From Amycolatopsis sp. EV170708-02-1 (GTDB lineage Bacteria; Actinomycetota; Actinomycetes; Mycobacteriales; Pseudonocardiaceae): 64,000 nucleotides of DNA. A program made the translations under genes and the position numbers. The stretch lies in the NCBI RefSeq assembly GCF_022479115.1, contig NZ_CP092497.1:3348001-3412000 (forward strand). Direction: 5' to 3'. Each line of letters opens with the position of its first letter. Position 1 is the first letter of the stretch. This document shows positions 25,483 to 35,426 of this stretch, one piece after another. The notes beneath the pieces are model-generated. The model had not been told where the DNA came from. It searched no databases and worked only from the letters and a program-made list of their open reading frames with translations.

Positions 25483-25965
25483 CTAGATCTGGGCGGCGAG
25501 CGCCTTCAGGGGTTCGTCGGTGAGGCGGTCGACGGTCCATTCGTCCATCGGCACCGCGCCGAGTGACTTGTAGAACCCCTGCGCCGGGTTCCAGTTGAGC
25601 ACCGACCATTCGAGCCGGGCGTAGCCGCGCTCGACGCAGACCGCCGCGAGGGTGGCCAGTAGCGCCTTGCCGAGGCCGGAGCCGCGCTGTTCGGGGCGGA
25701 CGTAGAGGTCCTCCAGGTAGATGCCGTGCACGCCGCGCCAGGTGGAGAAGTTGAGGAACCAGAGCGCGTAGCCGACGATCTCGCCGCCGACCTCGGCGAC
25801 GTGCCCGAACAGGGCCGGCGCCTCGCCGAACAGCGCGGCGCGCAGCTGCTCGGGCGTGAGGTGGCACTCGTCCGGGGCGCGCTCGAACTCGGCGAGGTCG
25901 TAGACGAGCCGGACGACGGCGTCGACGTCTTCTTCGCGGATACGCCGGATTCGGTCGTCGGCCAC
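25483..25965 (-). CDS. GNAT acetyltransferase, diamine-acetyltransferase-like
   Basis: A 160-residue acetyltransferase. The acetyl-CoA loop is EQRGSGLGKALL, preceded by the strand YLEDLYVRP. The pattern GVHGIYLEDLYVRPEQRGSG and RLEWSVLNWNPAQGFYKSLGA resembles spermidine/diamine acetyltransferases (SSAT/Rv3216 type). The substrate is unproven. The GTG start at 25965 shares one base with the stop of the phosphatase gene upstream in the same operon. Confidence 0.88.
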   Translation of the reverse strand: MADDRIRRIREEDVDAVVRLVYDLAEFERAPDECHLTPEQLRAALFGEAPALFGHVAEVGGEIVGYALWFLNFSTWRGVHGIYLEDLYVRPEQRGSGLGKALLATLAAVCVERGYARLEWSVLNWNPAQGFYKSLGAVPMDEWTVDRLTDEPLKALAAQI

Positions 25966-26558
25966 TAGTCCTCCGTCGTGGGGAGCAGGTTGAGGTGTTC
26001 GATCTGCGGCTCGCCGCGTTCGTCGCCGAGTACCGCGACGCCGGCCGGGTCGAGTCCGAAGTGGACGCCCGCCGTCGACGGGAGGCCGATCCAGCGCGCG
26101 ACCAGGACGCGGCTGAAATGCCCGTGGCCGACCAGGATCACGTCACCTTCGCCGAGCGGTTCGCGGACGCGTTCGATCAGCTTGTCCGCGCGGGCGTTGA
26201 CGTCTTCCGCGCTCTCACCGCCGGGAATCGGGTGCGACCAGACCGTCCATCCCGGAACGGTCTCCCGGATCACCGGGGTGGTGATGCCCTCGTAGTCGCC
26301 GTAGTCCCATTCGGACAGTTCTTCGGTGACCTCGTCGACGCGCAGGCCGGCCAGCTCGGCCGTGCGCAACGCCCGGGTGCGGGGGCTGGAGAGGACCAGC
26401 GCCGGGCTGCCGCCGAGAACGGCGCGCAGGGTGCCGCCCGCCGCGCGGGCCTGCCCCTCGCCGGCGGCCGTGAGCGGGATGTCGGTGCGTCCGGTGTGCC
26501 GTCCGTTGACGGACCACTCGGTCTGACCATGCCGGAGGAGGAAGAGCCGATGTGCCAC
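25965..26558 (-). CDS. Histidine phosphatase (phosphoglycerate-mutase-like, Rv3214 type)
   Basis: A 197-residue branch of the histidine phosphatase superfamily. The phospho-acceptor motif is FLLRHGQTEWS, and the second catalytic His lies in LVGHGHFSRVLVARWIG. Rv3214 (Gpm2) at the same locus was characterised as an acid phosphatase rather than a mutase, which is the likely activity here. It overlaps the GNAT gene by one base. Confidence 0.9.
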   Translation of the reverse strand: MAHRLFLLRHGQTEWSVNGRHTGRTDIPLTAAGEGQARAAGGTLRAVLGGSPALVLSSPRTRALRTAELAGLRVDEVTEELSEWDYGDYEGITTPVIRETVPGWTVWSHPIPGGESAEDVNARADKLIERVREPLGEGDVILVGHGHFSRVLVARWIGLPSTAGVHFGLDPAGVAVLGDERGEPQIEHLNLLPTTED

Positions 26559-26587
26559 GTTGCGAATATAGCCTGCCGTCCGGTTAT

Positions 26588-26603
26588 GCTACTGGTGAGT
26601 AAC
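26588..26603 (+). promoter_or_regulatory. Operator-like dyad over a promoter
   Basis: GCTACTGG-TGAGTAAC is an inverted repeat with one mismatch. It directly follows a TATGCT -10-like hexamer (26585-26590) that has TTGCGA 19 bases upstream. TACT-N4-AGTA dyads are typical of TetR-family operators in lipid metabolism genes; the cognate regulator is not in this window. Confidence 0.5.
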
Positions 26604-26620
26604 ATGATGAGGAGACCGTG

Positions 26621-27091
26621 ATGGCGCAGAATCCGACCTACGCGATGTGGAACCGGCTGGCGGGCAAACCGGTCGGCAAACAGCTGTTCTCGGCGGCGAT
26701 GTGCCTGCGTGTGCCGTACTTCCGGACGGTGCTCCCGTCGGTGCGCGACCTGGGTCCCGGCCGGTGCGAGGTGACGGCCCCGAAGTGGTGGGGTGTTTAC
26801 AACCACATCAAGACCTTTCACGCGATCGCGGCCTGCAACCTCGCCGAGATCGCGATGGGCATGCTCGCCGAGGCGACCGTGCCGACGACGCATCGGTGGC
26901 TGCCGAAGGGCATGACGGTCGCGTACGTGGCGAAGGCAGAGACGAGCCTGCGTGCCGTCGCCGAGCTGCCGGAGCTGCCGGAATTCGGCGACGAGGGCTT
27001 CGAGCTGCCCGTGCCGGTGACGATCACGGACACGAACGGGAAGCCCGTCGTGACCGCGACCATCACCATCTGGGTGACCAAGAAGAAGTAG
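26621..27091 (+). CDS. DUF4442 hotdog-fold thioesterase-like protein
   Basis: A 156-residue single hotdog-fold protein of the DUF4442 family (YiiD C-terminal-like). It shows the family signature GVYNHIKTFHAIAACNLAE (helix in place of the usual thioesterase catalytic loop) and VTATITIWVTKKK at the C terminus. Such proteins are thought to act on acyl-CoA or acyl-ACP. GGAG lies 6 bases before the ATG at 26621. An operator-like dyad lies just upstream, suggesting control by a TetR-type lipid regulator. Confidence 0.87.
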   Translation: MAQNPTYAMWNRLAGKPVGKQLFSAAMCLRVPYFRTVLPSVRDLGPGRCEVTAPKWWGVYNHIKTFHAIAACNLAEIAMGMLAEATVPTTHRWLPKGMTVAYVAKAETSLRAVAELPELPEFGDEGFELPVPVTITDTNGKPVVTATITIWVTKKK

Positions 27092-27123
27092 GCACCTTCG
27101 CGCCCGGTCCCCTCGAATGCCTT

Positions 27124-27273
27124 CGCGTGACTGTGTGGACGACACACGTGATCCGGCGGACGACACACGTGTCCAGACGGACGACTCGCGGCGGACCTCG
27201 GCCGTGCGGGAGTCGGCCGTTCGATCACGCGTGTCGTCCATCCAGTCACGAGAGGCGTCCGTCCGGTCACGCG
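27124..27273. repeat. 150-bp element of 21-bp units, copy B
   Basis: The same architecture and exactly the same length as copy A: three direct 21-bp units, a GCGGCGGACC-containing centre and three inverted units, ending TCACGCG as copy A does. It is followed 48 bases later by a full copy of the CGTTTCGTCCTCTG palindrome. Confidence 0.8.
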
Positions 27274-27321
27274 TGCCGGCCGTCCGCGCACCGGCGGTGG
27301 GCACCCAGCGCGCGCTTCTCT

Positions 27322-27385
27322 CGCGTTTAGTCCTCTGGATGCGGTCCTTGCGCGTGCAACTACCGCATTCAGAGGGCGAAACGCG
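27322..27385. terminator. CGTTTCGTCCTCTG palindrome, copy 2
   Basis: The 24-base arms at 27322-27345 and 27362-27385 pair with three mismatches. It lies between convergent genes. Confidence 0.7.
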
Positions 27386-27390
27386 GGTGG

Positions 27391-28062
27391 TCAGAGGGGC
27401 TTGAACTGCACGTAAGTGGCCATTTTGAAGGTGTTCCGCCCGCTCGCCGACGGGAGGCCGAGCAGCTCGTCGGCCACTCGCGCCAGCGGGCCGCAGCCGG
27501 TCGTGCGCGGCAGGGCGAGCTGCGAGTCGACGACGCCGAACCGCACCGTCGCCGGCTTCTTGGAGATCACCTCGAACGGGACCGCGGGGTCGTCCTCGAC
27601 CACCGAGTGCAGCGGCGCGCCGAGGGTGCCGATCGTGCATTCCTTGGGCAGCAAGGGATGCCGCAGGGAGGCGTAGAGGTCCAGCTCGCCGCGGCGCTCG
27701 TCGTTCGACTGGAAGTCCGAGTAGCCGCCGTACTTCAGCTGCAAGGTCGCGCCGAAAGTGTCGCGGATCCGGGCCGGAGCGTGCCGCAGTTCCCCGAACA
27801 CCTGCGCGTATTTCCCGTCCACTTTGCCTTCGGAGAACGTCAGCCGCATCTCCCCGAGCGGGATCTCGCGATCGCCGATGGTCAGGGCTCCTTGGGCGAC
27901 AAAGGCTTCGCAACGCCATGTGCCGGGGTCGGCGTCGGCGGGCGGAGCGGGGCAGGCGGAGAAGTCGAAGTCGGGCAACGCCGCCGCGGAGGCTTGGGCG
28001 GGGAAGGCGAAGAGGGCGGCTGCGGACAGTGCGGCCGCGGTCGCGGCGAGAAGACGTCTCAT
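27391..28062 (-). CDS. Secreted protein of unknown function
   Basis: A 223-residue protein with a clear Sec signal peptide (MRRLLAATAAALSAAALFAF, cleavage after a QASA site). The mature part has about four Cys (SACP, TWRCEAF, KECTIG, TTGCGP) that could form two disulfides, and is otherwise beta-rich. I do not recognise a named domain. It is divergent from the cholesterol oxidase gene. Start chosen at the signal peptide Met; the longer in-frame start upstream is not signal-like. Confidence 0.8.
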   Translation of the reverse strand: MRRLLAATAAALSAAALFAFPAQASAAALPDFDFSACPAPPADADPGTWRCEAFVAQGALTIGDREIPLGEMRLTFSEGKVDGKYAQVFGELRHAPARIRDTFGATLQLKYGGYSDFQSNDERRGELDLYASLRHPLLPKECTIGTLGAPLHSVVEDDPAVPFEVISKKPATVRFGVVDSQLALPRTTGCGPLARVADELLGLPSASGRNTFKMATYVQFKPL

Positions 28063-28169
28063 GCCTCGAAAGAGTGGTCTGTGCCGGTTTGGGCCACATC
28101 GGGGAAGCCACCCAAGGGACCCCTGAATCGCCACGTTCGAGTGAAAATAAACGGTGTTTACCCAGCTGA

Positions 28170-29837
<1,668 letters not shown>

Positions 29838-29838
29838 C

Positions 29839-30444
29839 TCAGTTCGCGGCGCGCAGCTTCTCGTAGTACGCCACACAGTCGTCGTACCGCGGCAGCAGTC
29901 CCTGCTCCAACGCCTCTTTCAGGTAGGGCGCAGCGGTGTCCTTTTCGGACACGACGGGTTCGATGTCCTGGGGCCAGGGCAGCGCGAGATCCGTGTCCAT
30001 CGGGTTGACGCCGTGTTCGCCCGCCGGGTTGTACGGCTCGGAGCAGAGGTACGCCATGACCGTCTCGTCTTCGAGCGCCATGAAGGCGTGGCCAAGGCCT
30101 TCGGCGATGTAGACCGCTTTGTACTCGGTGCTGTCGAGCACGACGGACGCCCATTCGCCGAAGGTGGGCGAGCCGACCCGGAGGTCCACGATGACGTCCA
30201 GCAGCGAACCGCTCGGGCAGTACACGTATTTCGCCTGCCCTGGCGGGGTGTCCGCGAAGTGCACGCCGCGGATGGACCCGCGGCGCGAGACGCTGGTGTT
30301 GGTCTGCCCGAGACGCAGCCGGTGCCCGACCGCTTCGACGAACGCTTCTTCCTGGAACGGCGCGACGAACAGGCCGCGGTGATCGGGGAAAGTCCGCGGG
30401 GTGAACTCGAAACAATCGGGGATGCCGAGGCGCCTGGCTTGCAT
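29839..30444 (-). CDS. rmlC: dTDP-4-dehydrorhamnose 3,5-epimerase-family protein
   Basis: A 201-residue cupin epimerase of deoxysugar nucleotide synthesis. All catalytic positions of RmlC are present at the standard numbers: His62 (IRGVHF), Lys72, Tyr132 and Asp169 (SEKD). RmlC makes dTDP-4-dehydrorhamnose for cell-wall rhamnose; single-site 5-epimerases in glycopeptide clusters are close relatives, and no rmlABD or glycosyltransferase genes are nearby, so the pathway is open. The gene ends 2 bases from the convergent cholesterol oxidase stop, without a terminator between. Confidence 0.9.
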   Translation of the reverse strand: MQARRLGIPDCFEFTPRTFPDHRGLFVAPFQEEAFVEAVGHRLRLGQTNTSVSRRGSIRGVHFADTPPGQAKYVYCPSGSLLDVIVDLRVGSPTFGEWASVVLDSTEYKAVYIAEGLGHAFMALEDETVMAYLCSEPYNPAGEHGVNPMDTDLALPWPQDIEPVVSEKDTAAPYLKEALEQGLLPRYDDCVAYYEKLRAAN

Positions 30445-30772
30445 GTCCCCAATGCTAACGAGCCCTTCCCAAACCGGATGGACGTCTTGCGAAACCTCCT
30501 TTGAACTGCGGAAAACCGGGCCGGTTTGTGACATCAACCGCACCAGAGGGGCACACTGGTCCGCACGCCTGTCACAATGATCGGACCGCTGCGTCCGCGG
30601 CCGTCGCCACACCCACGGCACCGATGGCCGATTGGACGCTTCGCCGACAGGCCGGCGCTACCGCGCTGGGCTGCCGTGTCGGAGGACGAGTTACCCCAGG
30701 TGGCCGGGCCATGCCCAATTTTGGCCTGCTCACCGGCCAGTTCCCCCGCTCGCAGTCCCAGGAGAAATTCCA
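30445..30772. other. Divergent promoter region before malic enzyme gene
   Basis: 328 bases between the divergent rmlC-like and malic enzyme genes. I see no gene, no clear operator and only minor dyads. Confidence 0.5.
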
Positions 30773-32002
30773 ATGACCTTCGCTCGAATCGAGACTTCGC
30801 CGTCCTTAGACACGGCGGAAGCAATGACGGGAACCACCACGATGACCACGCCAGTGACGGACACCGAGATCTTCGAGGGGCATGAGGGCGGCAAGCTCTC
30901 CGTGGCCGCCACGCGACCGATCTCCTCGCCCCGTGACCTCTCGGTCGCGTACACGCCTGGGGTGGCGAAGGTGAGCCGGGCGATCGCCGAGGACGCGGCC
31001 AAGGCGAAGCGGTACACGTGGGCGGACAGGCTGGTCGTGGTGGTCAGCGACGGTACGGCGGTGCTCGGCCTCGGTGACATCGGCGCGAGCGCTTCGCTGC
31101 CGGTCATGGAGGGCAAGTCGGTCCTGTTCAAGACCTTCGGCGGGCTCGACTCGATCCCGCTGGTGCTGGACACCACCGACGTCGACGAGATCATCGAGAC
31201 CCTGGTCCGGCTGCGCCCGTCGTTCGGCGCGGTGAACCTGGAGGACATCTCGGCGCCGCGCTGCTTCGAGCTGGAGGACCGCCTCAAGGAGGCCCTCGAC
31301 TGCCCGGTCATGCACGACGACCAGCACGGGACGGCGATCGTCACGCTGGCCGCGCTGCGCGGGGCGAACCAGGTCCTCGGTAAGGACATCTCCGGCCAGC
31401 GCGTGGTCGTCTCGGGAGCCGGCGCGGCGGGTGTGGCCTGCGCCAGGATCCTGCAGAACGCCGGCGTCGCGGACGTCACCGTGCTCGACTCGCGCGGCAT
31501 CATCCACTCCGGTCGCGAGGGCCTGAACCCGATCAAGCAGAAGCTCGCCGAGACCACGAACACGGCCGGTCTGCGCGGCGGCCTCGGCGAGGCGCTGAAG
31601 GGCGCCGACGTCTTCCTCGGCCTGTCCGGGGCGACCATCGACGAGACCCTGCTGGCCGGGATGGCCGACGACGCGATCGTGTTCGCGCTGTCCAACCCCG
31701 ACCCGGAGGTGCACCCGGTCGCGGCGTCGCGGTACGCCAAGATCGTGGCGACCGGGCGCAGCGACTTCCCGAACCAGATCAACAACGTGCTGGCGTTCCC
31801 CGGCGTCTTCCGCGGCGCGCTCGACTCCGGCGCGCGGGCGATCACGGAGAACATGAAGCTGGCCGCGGCCGACGCGATCTTCGCGGTCGCGCAGGACGAC
31901 CTCGGCCCGGACCGGATCGTCCCGAGCCCGCTGGACCCGCGCGTCGCGCCCGAGGTGGCCGCCGCGGTCGCGAAGGCCGCGGAGGCCGACGGCGTGGTGT
32001 GA
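30773..32002 (+). CDS. NAD(P)-dependent malic enzyme
   Basis: A 409-residue short (non-PTA) malic enzyme that converts malate to pyruvate and CO2 with NAD(P)H production. Visible are the catalytic Tyr region VAYTPGVAKVS, the metal-site blocks AVNLEDISAPRCFELE and VMHDDQHGTA, and the dinucleotide motif VVVSGAGAAGVACARIL (about residue 212). Cofactor choice cannot be read with confidence. The ATG at 30773 has AGGAG 8 bases upstream. An ATG at 30842 is a possible internal start. Confidence 0.95.
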   Translation: MTFARIETSPSLDTAEAMTGTTTMTTPVTDTEIFEGHEGGKLSVAATRPISSPRDLSVAYTPGVAKVSRAIAEDAAKAKRYTWADRLVVVVSDGTAVLGLGDIGASASLPVMEGKSVLFKTFGGLDSIPLVLDTTDVDEIIETLVRLRPSFGAVNLEDISAPRCFELEDRLKEALDCPVMHDDQHGTAIVTLAALRGANQVLGKDISGQRVVVSGAGAAGVACARILQNAGVADVTVLDSRGIIHSGREGLNPIKQKLAETTNTAGLRGGLGEALKGADVFLGLSGATIDETLLAGMADDAIVFALSNPDPEVHPVAASRYAKIVATGRSDFPNQINNVLAFPGVFRGALDSGARAITENMKLAAADAIFAVAQDDLGPDRIVPSPLDPRVAPEVAAAVAKAAEADGVV

Positions 32003-32031
32003 CGGTCCCGTTCACGCTCGCTCAAGCGCTA

Positions 32032-32076
32032 TGAGAGGTCCTTTCCTTGCGAATTTCGCACGGAAAGGACCTCTCA
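32032..32076. terminator. 15-bp hairpin after malic enzyme gene
   Basis: The arms TGAGAGGTCCTTTCC / GGAAAGGACCTCTCA are perfect and the loop contains a further TGCGA/TCGCA pair. It lies between convergent genes. Confidence 0.75.
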
Positions 32077-32098
32077 CAGCGTTCGGGGGTCGCGCACG

Positions 32099-32797
32099 TC
32101 AGCCGGTCGGGACAGCGAGGTCCGCACCGGGGACGAGGACGGAACCGGTCAGCTCCGAACCGGGCGAGTGGAGCGTGCAGAAGACGGTGCGCACGCCGTG
32201 CTTCCACTCGTCGCGCCCCGGCTTCCAGGTGACCAGGTCGGTGTAGACACCCTCCGCGTTGAGCCGCGGACTGTCCACGTTCTTCGCCATGATCCGCTGG
32301 CAGTGCGTCAAGGCCTCCGCTTTCAGTTCCCCGCCGCTGGGCCAGGGGCCGTCCGCCGCAGTGAAAGCCCCGATCACCTCGGTGCTGTGCGCGCGGTCGC
32401 ACGTGGTGAGTTCGACGCTGGTGTAAGTACCCGTGACCGCGGGCTGCTGGAAGCAATCGCCCGGCTTCAACGTGCAGACGTTGGCGTGCCCGGACGGCGG
32501 CGTCGCGCAACTCGCGCCCGTCGGGCTCGCCGTGTAGCGGTCCGGGTCCCCCATGGTGTTCCCGAGCAGGGCGACCCAGCCGATGGCCCAGAACCCGGCG
32601 GCCACGAGGCCACCGATCGCCAGGCCCCGGCCCTGCTGCTTTCCCGGGCCGGTCTGGGTGAGCGCGATGATGCCCAGGATGATCGCGGGCAGCAGCGGCA
32701 GCGCCAGGCAACCGGCCAAGCCCAGTACGAGCGTGGCGATCGCGAGACCGCTGGTCTTGGGGCGTTGCGGGTAGGCGAACCCGTACGGCTGGTTCAT
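32099..32797 (-). CDS. DUF4190 membrane protein with septum-formation-like extracellular domain
   Basis: A 232-residue protein. Two membrane segments (residues about 17-70, LAIATLVLGLAGCLALPLL and LAIGGLVAAGFWAIGWVALL) form a DUF4190 unit. The C-terminal 150 residues outside the membrane contain paired cysteines (SCATPP, VCTLKPGDCF, TTCDRAH, THCQ, FCTLH), as in actinobacterial DUF4190/septum-formation proteins. Role unknown; probably envelope-associated. Confidence 0.8.
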   Translation of the reverse strand: MNQPYGFAYPQRPKTSGLAIATLVLGLAGCLALPLLPAIILGIIALTQTGPGKQQGRGLAIGGLVAAGFWAIGWVALLGNTMGDPDRYTASPTGASCATPPSGHANVCTLKPGDCFQQPAVTGTYTSVELTTCDRAHSTEVIGAFTAADGPWPSGGELKAEALTHCQRIMAKNVDSPRLNAEGVYTDLVTWKPGRDEWKHGVRTVFCTLHSPGSELTGSVLVPGADLAVPTG

Positions 32798-32843
32798 GGG
32801 ACCGAACCTAGGAGCGGCTCATGACGTTCCGATGACACGCGCC

Positions 32844-34246
32844 TCAGGCGAGCAGTTCCGCCAGCCGGTGCCGCGGCAGGTCGATCAGCCGTGCGTCCGT
32901 CAGCTCCGGCGGAACGTCCAGCGAGACGTTCGCCAGCCGGGCGTGCGCCCTGGTCAGCAGCTCATCCTGGTGCTCGACGGCGTCCGCGACGACGACGGCG
33001 TGCCGGTTGTCCGGGGCGCTCCGCAGCAACCGCAGCTTGTACTTCGCCCCGACCAGCCGGTTCAGCGCGCCCTGCGCCTCGGCGTTCGTCAGATCGGGAT
33101 GCGAGTTCGGGACCAGCAGCGCCAGCCGCCGCGCGTTGGTGCCCAGCAGGGTCCGCAGCAGCCACGGGCCGGGGTCGGCCGAGAGGTCCATCGCGACCGC
33201 GTCGCCTTCCGGCCCGGAAACGGACCAGTCCACCGGCCGTGACTCCAAGGCCAGCCCGCCCTCGGTGGCGATCTCGTGCAGCTTCTCCAGCAGCGACGGC
33301 TTGGCCGCGCCGGCGGACTCCACCGACTGCGGGCCGTGCGTGTAGATCGCGGCCTTCCCCTTGCCGCCGCGGTTCTTCTTCGACTTCGCGGTCGGCTGGC
33401 AGACGTAGAGGTCCGCCGCGCTCCCGATCGCCTGCGCGCCGAAGTACCGGTTGAAGCCGGGCAGGATCGCTTCGAAGGTCAGCCCGAGCGTCGCGAGTGC
33501 CCGCTGCACCTGCGCGCCCAGCGCGGGGTGGCGGGGCTGTAGCCGTAGGCGAGCAGCAACCGGCCGTCCGAGGGTTCGGCGAGCGCCTGAACGCCGCGCG
33601 CCGCGAACAGGCCCATTCCTTCGGGGGTGTAAGGCGGATCACTGAACACGAGGTCCATCCGCCCGGTCACCGAGGGCGGCAGGCCGACGCGCAGATCCGT
33701 GTGCAGCGTGCGGACGGACCGCTCACTGAGTTCGTCGATGTAGGAGAGCACGCGATCGTCGAGATCGACGACGGTGAGGTCCGCGTCCGGCCGCAACGCG
33801 CGCACGGCCAGGGAAGTGAGGTCGTGGTCGCCGAGGAACAGCAGCTTTGCTGTGCCGAGGTCGTAGCGCTCGTCCAGCCACAGCGCCCGGTTCAGCACCG
33901 TCTCCGGCGTCGCCTGCACGTGATCGAGCGCGGCCAGCGGCGCGGGCACGTTCTCGACGTAGCTGGTGATGGTCTTCAGCAGGTCGGGATCGGATTTCCG
34001 GTCCCGTGCCCCGAAGTGCGCGTACTTCTCGCGGGCGGCGGGGGCGAGCCGCAAGCGGGACTCGTTCCGCTCGAGGTCGTCGCCGAGAGCGTTCAGGACG
34101 TCTTCGACACTCCGGCGCGGCGCGGTGCTGACGCGGACCAGCTCGCCGAGGTCACGCCAATCCGTCCGGAGCAGGGAAATCACCTGATGGAGCGGTCGCA
34201 CGTGGACACCGTGCGCCGCGAGGACGTCATCGACGGAGGAACTCAC
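32844..34246 (-). pseudogene. Branched-chain polyamine synthase-like gene (BpsA/DUF43), frameshifted
   Basis: The gene is split between two frames. The first part (34246 to about 33535) carries the N-terminal domain and methyltransferase-like core with LFLGDHDLTSLAV and VFSDPPYTPEGMGLF, hallmarks of the N4-bis(aminopropyl)spermidine synthase family. It then runs out of frame to a stop at 33479. The rest continues in another frame (QRALATLGLTFEAILPGFNR and on to 32844). The frames join at AYGYSP / HPALGAQVQRAL near 33528-33538, so one base appears missing in a GC-rich C/G run. Restored length is about 467 residues. Either a recent mutation or a sequence error; programmed -1 shifting is less likely. 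Confidence 0.75.
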
Positions 34247-34337
34247 AGGCAGCAGCCTAGTGACCCGCCTCCTGGGACACCGTGCCAACAGGCAGGATCT
34301 GGGCTACGGTTTTTCGACCAGACATGGGGAGAGACAC

Positions 34338-35426
34338 GTGACTATCGAGTTCCGTGGCGTGACCAAGCGGTATCCGGACGGGACGGTCGCGGTCGACGAC
34401 CTGAACCTCACCGTGGAGGACGGCACCATCACCGTCTTCGTCGGGCCGTCCGGCTGCGGCAAGACCACGTCGCTGCGGATGATCAACCGGATGGTCGAGC
34501 CGACTTCGGGCACGGTGCTGCTCGACGGCAAGGACGTCAGCGACGGCGACCCGGCGTTGCTGCGCCGCGGCATCGGTTACGTCATCCAGCACGCCGGCCT
34601 CTTTCCACACAGGACGGTCCTGGACAACGTCGCCACCGTGCCGCTGCTGTCCGGCTGGGACAAGGGCAAGGCGCGCAAACGCGCGGCGGAACTGCTCGAG
34701 ACCGTCGGTCTGCCCGCGGAACTCGGCAAGCGGTACCCGGCCCAGCTTTCCGGCGGCCAGCAGCAGCGCGTCGGCGTCGCGCGGGCGCTCGCGGCGGATT
34801 CGCCGGTGCTGCTGATGGACGAGCCGTTCTCCGCCGTCGACCCGATCGTCCGCGAGGAACTGCAGGACGAACTGCTGCGCCTGCAGTCGCAGCTGGGCAA
34901 GACGATCGTGTTCGTCACCCACGACATCGACGAGGCCGTGCGGCTCGGCGACAAGATCGCGGTGCTCCGCGTCGGCGGGGTGCTCGCGCAGTACGGCACG
35001 CCGTCGGAGGTGCTGCGGCATCCCGTCGACGATTTCGTCGCGTCGTTCGTCGGCAAGGACCGCGGCTACCGCGGGCTCTCCTTCCTTTCGGCGGAAGGGA
35101 TCGTCGTCGAAGAGGTCAAGCGGGTCGAGGTCGGCAAGCCCGCCCCCGGCCCGTCCGACGACTGGCAGGTCGCGGTCAACGCCGAAGGGCAGCCGCGCGG
35201 CTGGCTGCGGCCGGGGTCCACTGTGGACGGAGAGCTCGCGGAGACCGATCTCGTCGCCGGCGGTTCGCTGTACCTCCAGGGTTCGCCGATCCGGGGCGCG
35301 CTCGACGCGGCGCTTTCGTCGCCCGCGAGCCTCGGTGTCGTGGTGGACGCCGACCAAAAGGTCCTCGGCGTGGTCAGAGCCCAGCAAGTCCTCGAGGTGA
35401 TCGAAACGCCGTCGCTGAGTTCCTGA
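34338..35426 (+). CDS. Osmoprotectant (OpuC-type) ABC transporter ATP-binding protein
   Basis: A 362-residue ATPase that powers betaine/choline/carnitine-type uptake. Walker A GPSGCGKTT (about residue 36), signature LSGGQQQRVGVARAL (about 136) and Walker B LLMDEPFSAVD are intact. The C-terminal 130 residues hold a degenerate CBS pair, the ionic-strength sensor in OpuA/OpuC. The GTG at 34338 has GGGGAG upstream. It is the first of four overlapping genes; its stop shares a base with the next start (TGATG). Confidence 0.93.
   Translation: MTIEFRGVTKRYPDGTVAVDDLNLTVEDGTITVFVGPSGCGKTTSLRMINRMVEPTSGTVLLDGKDVSDGDPALLRRGIGYVIQHAGLFPHRTVLDNVATVPLLSGWDKGKARKRAAELLETVGLPAELGKRYPAQLSGGQQQRVGVARALAADSPVLLMDEPFSAVDPIVREELQDELLRLQSQLGKTIVFVTHDIDEAVRLGDKIAVLRVGGVLAQYGTPSEVLRHPVDDFVASFVGKDRGYRGLSFLSAEGIVVEEVKRVEVGKPAPGPSDDWQVAVNAEGQPRGWLRPGSTVDGELAETDLVAGGSLYLQGSPIRGALDAALSSPASLGVVVDADQKVLGVVRAQQVLEVIETPSLSS

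Noticed and set aside
19284..27273. CRISPR-like appearance of the 21-bp arrays
   Set aside because: Units abut with no unique spacers, differ from one another, reverse orientation in the middle, and no cas genes are present.
32844..34246. Programmed -1 ribosomal frameshift in the polyamine-synthase-like gene
   Set aside because: No X-XXY-YYZ slippery heptamer or downstream pseudoknot is evident; a one-base deletion or sequencing error is simpler.
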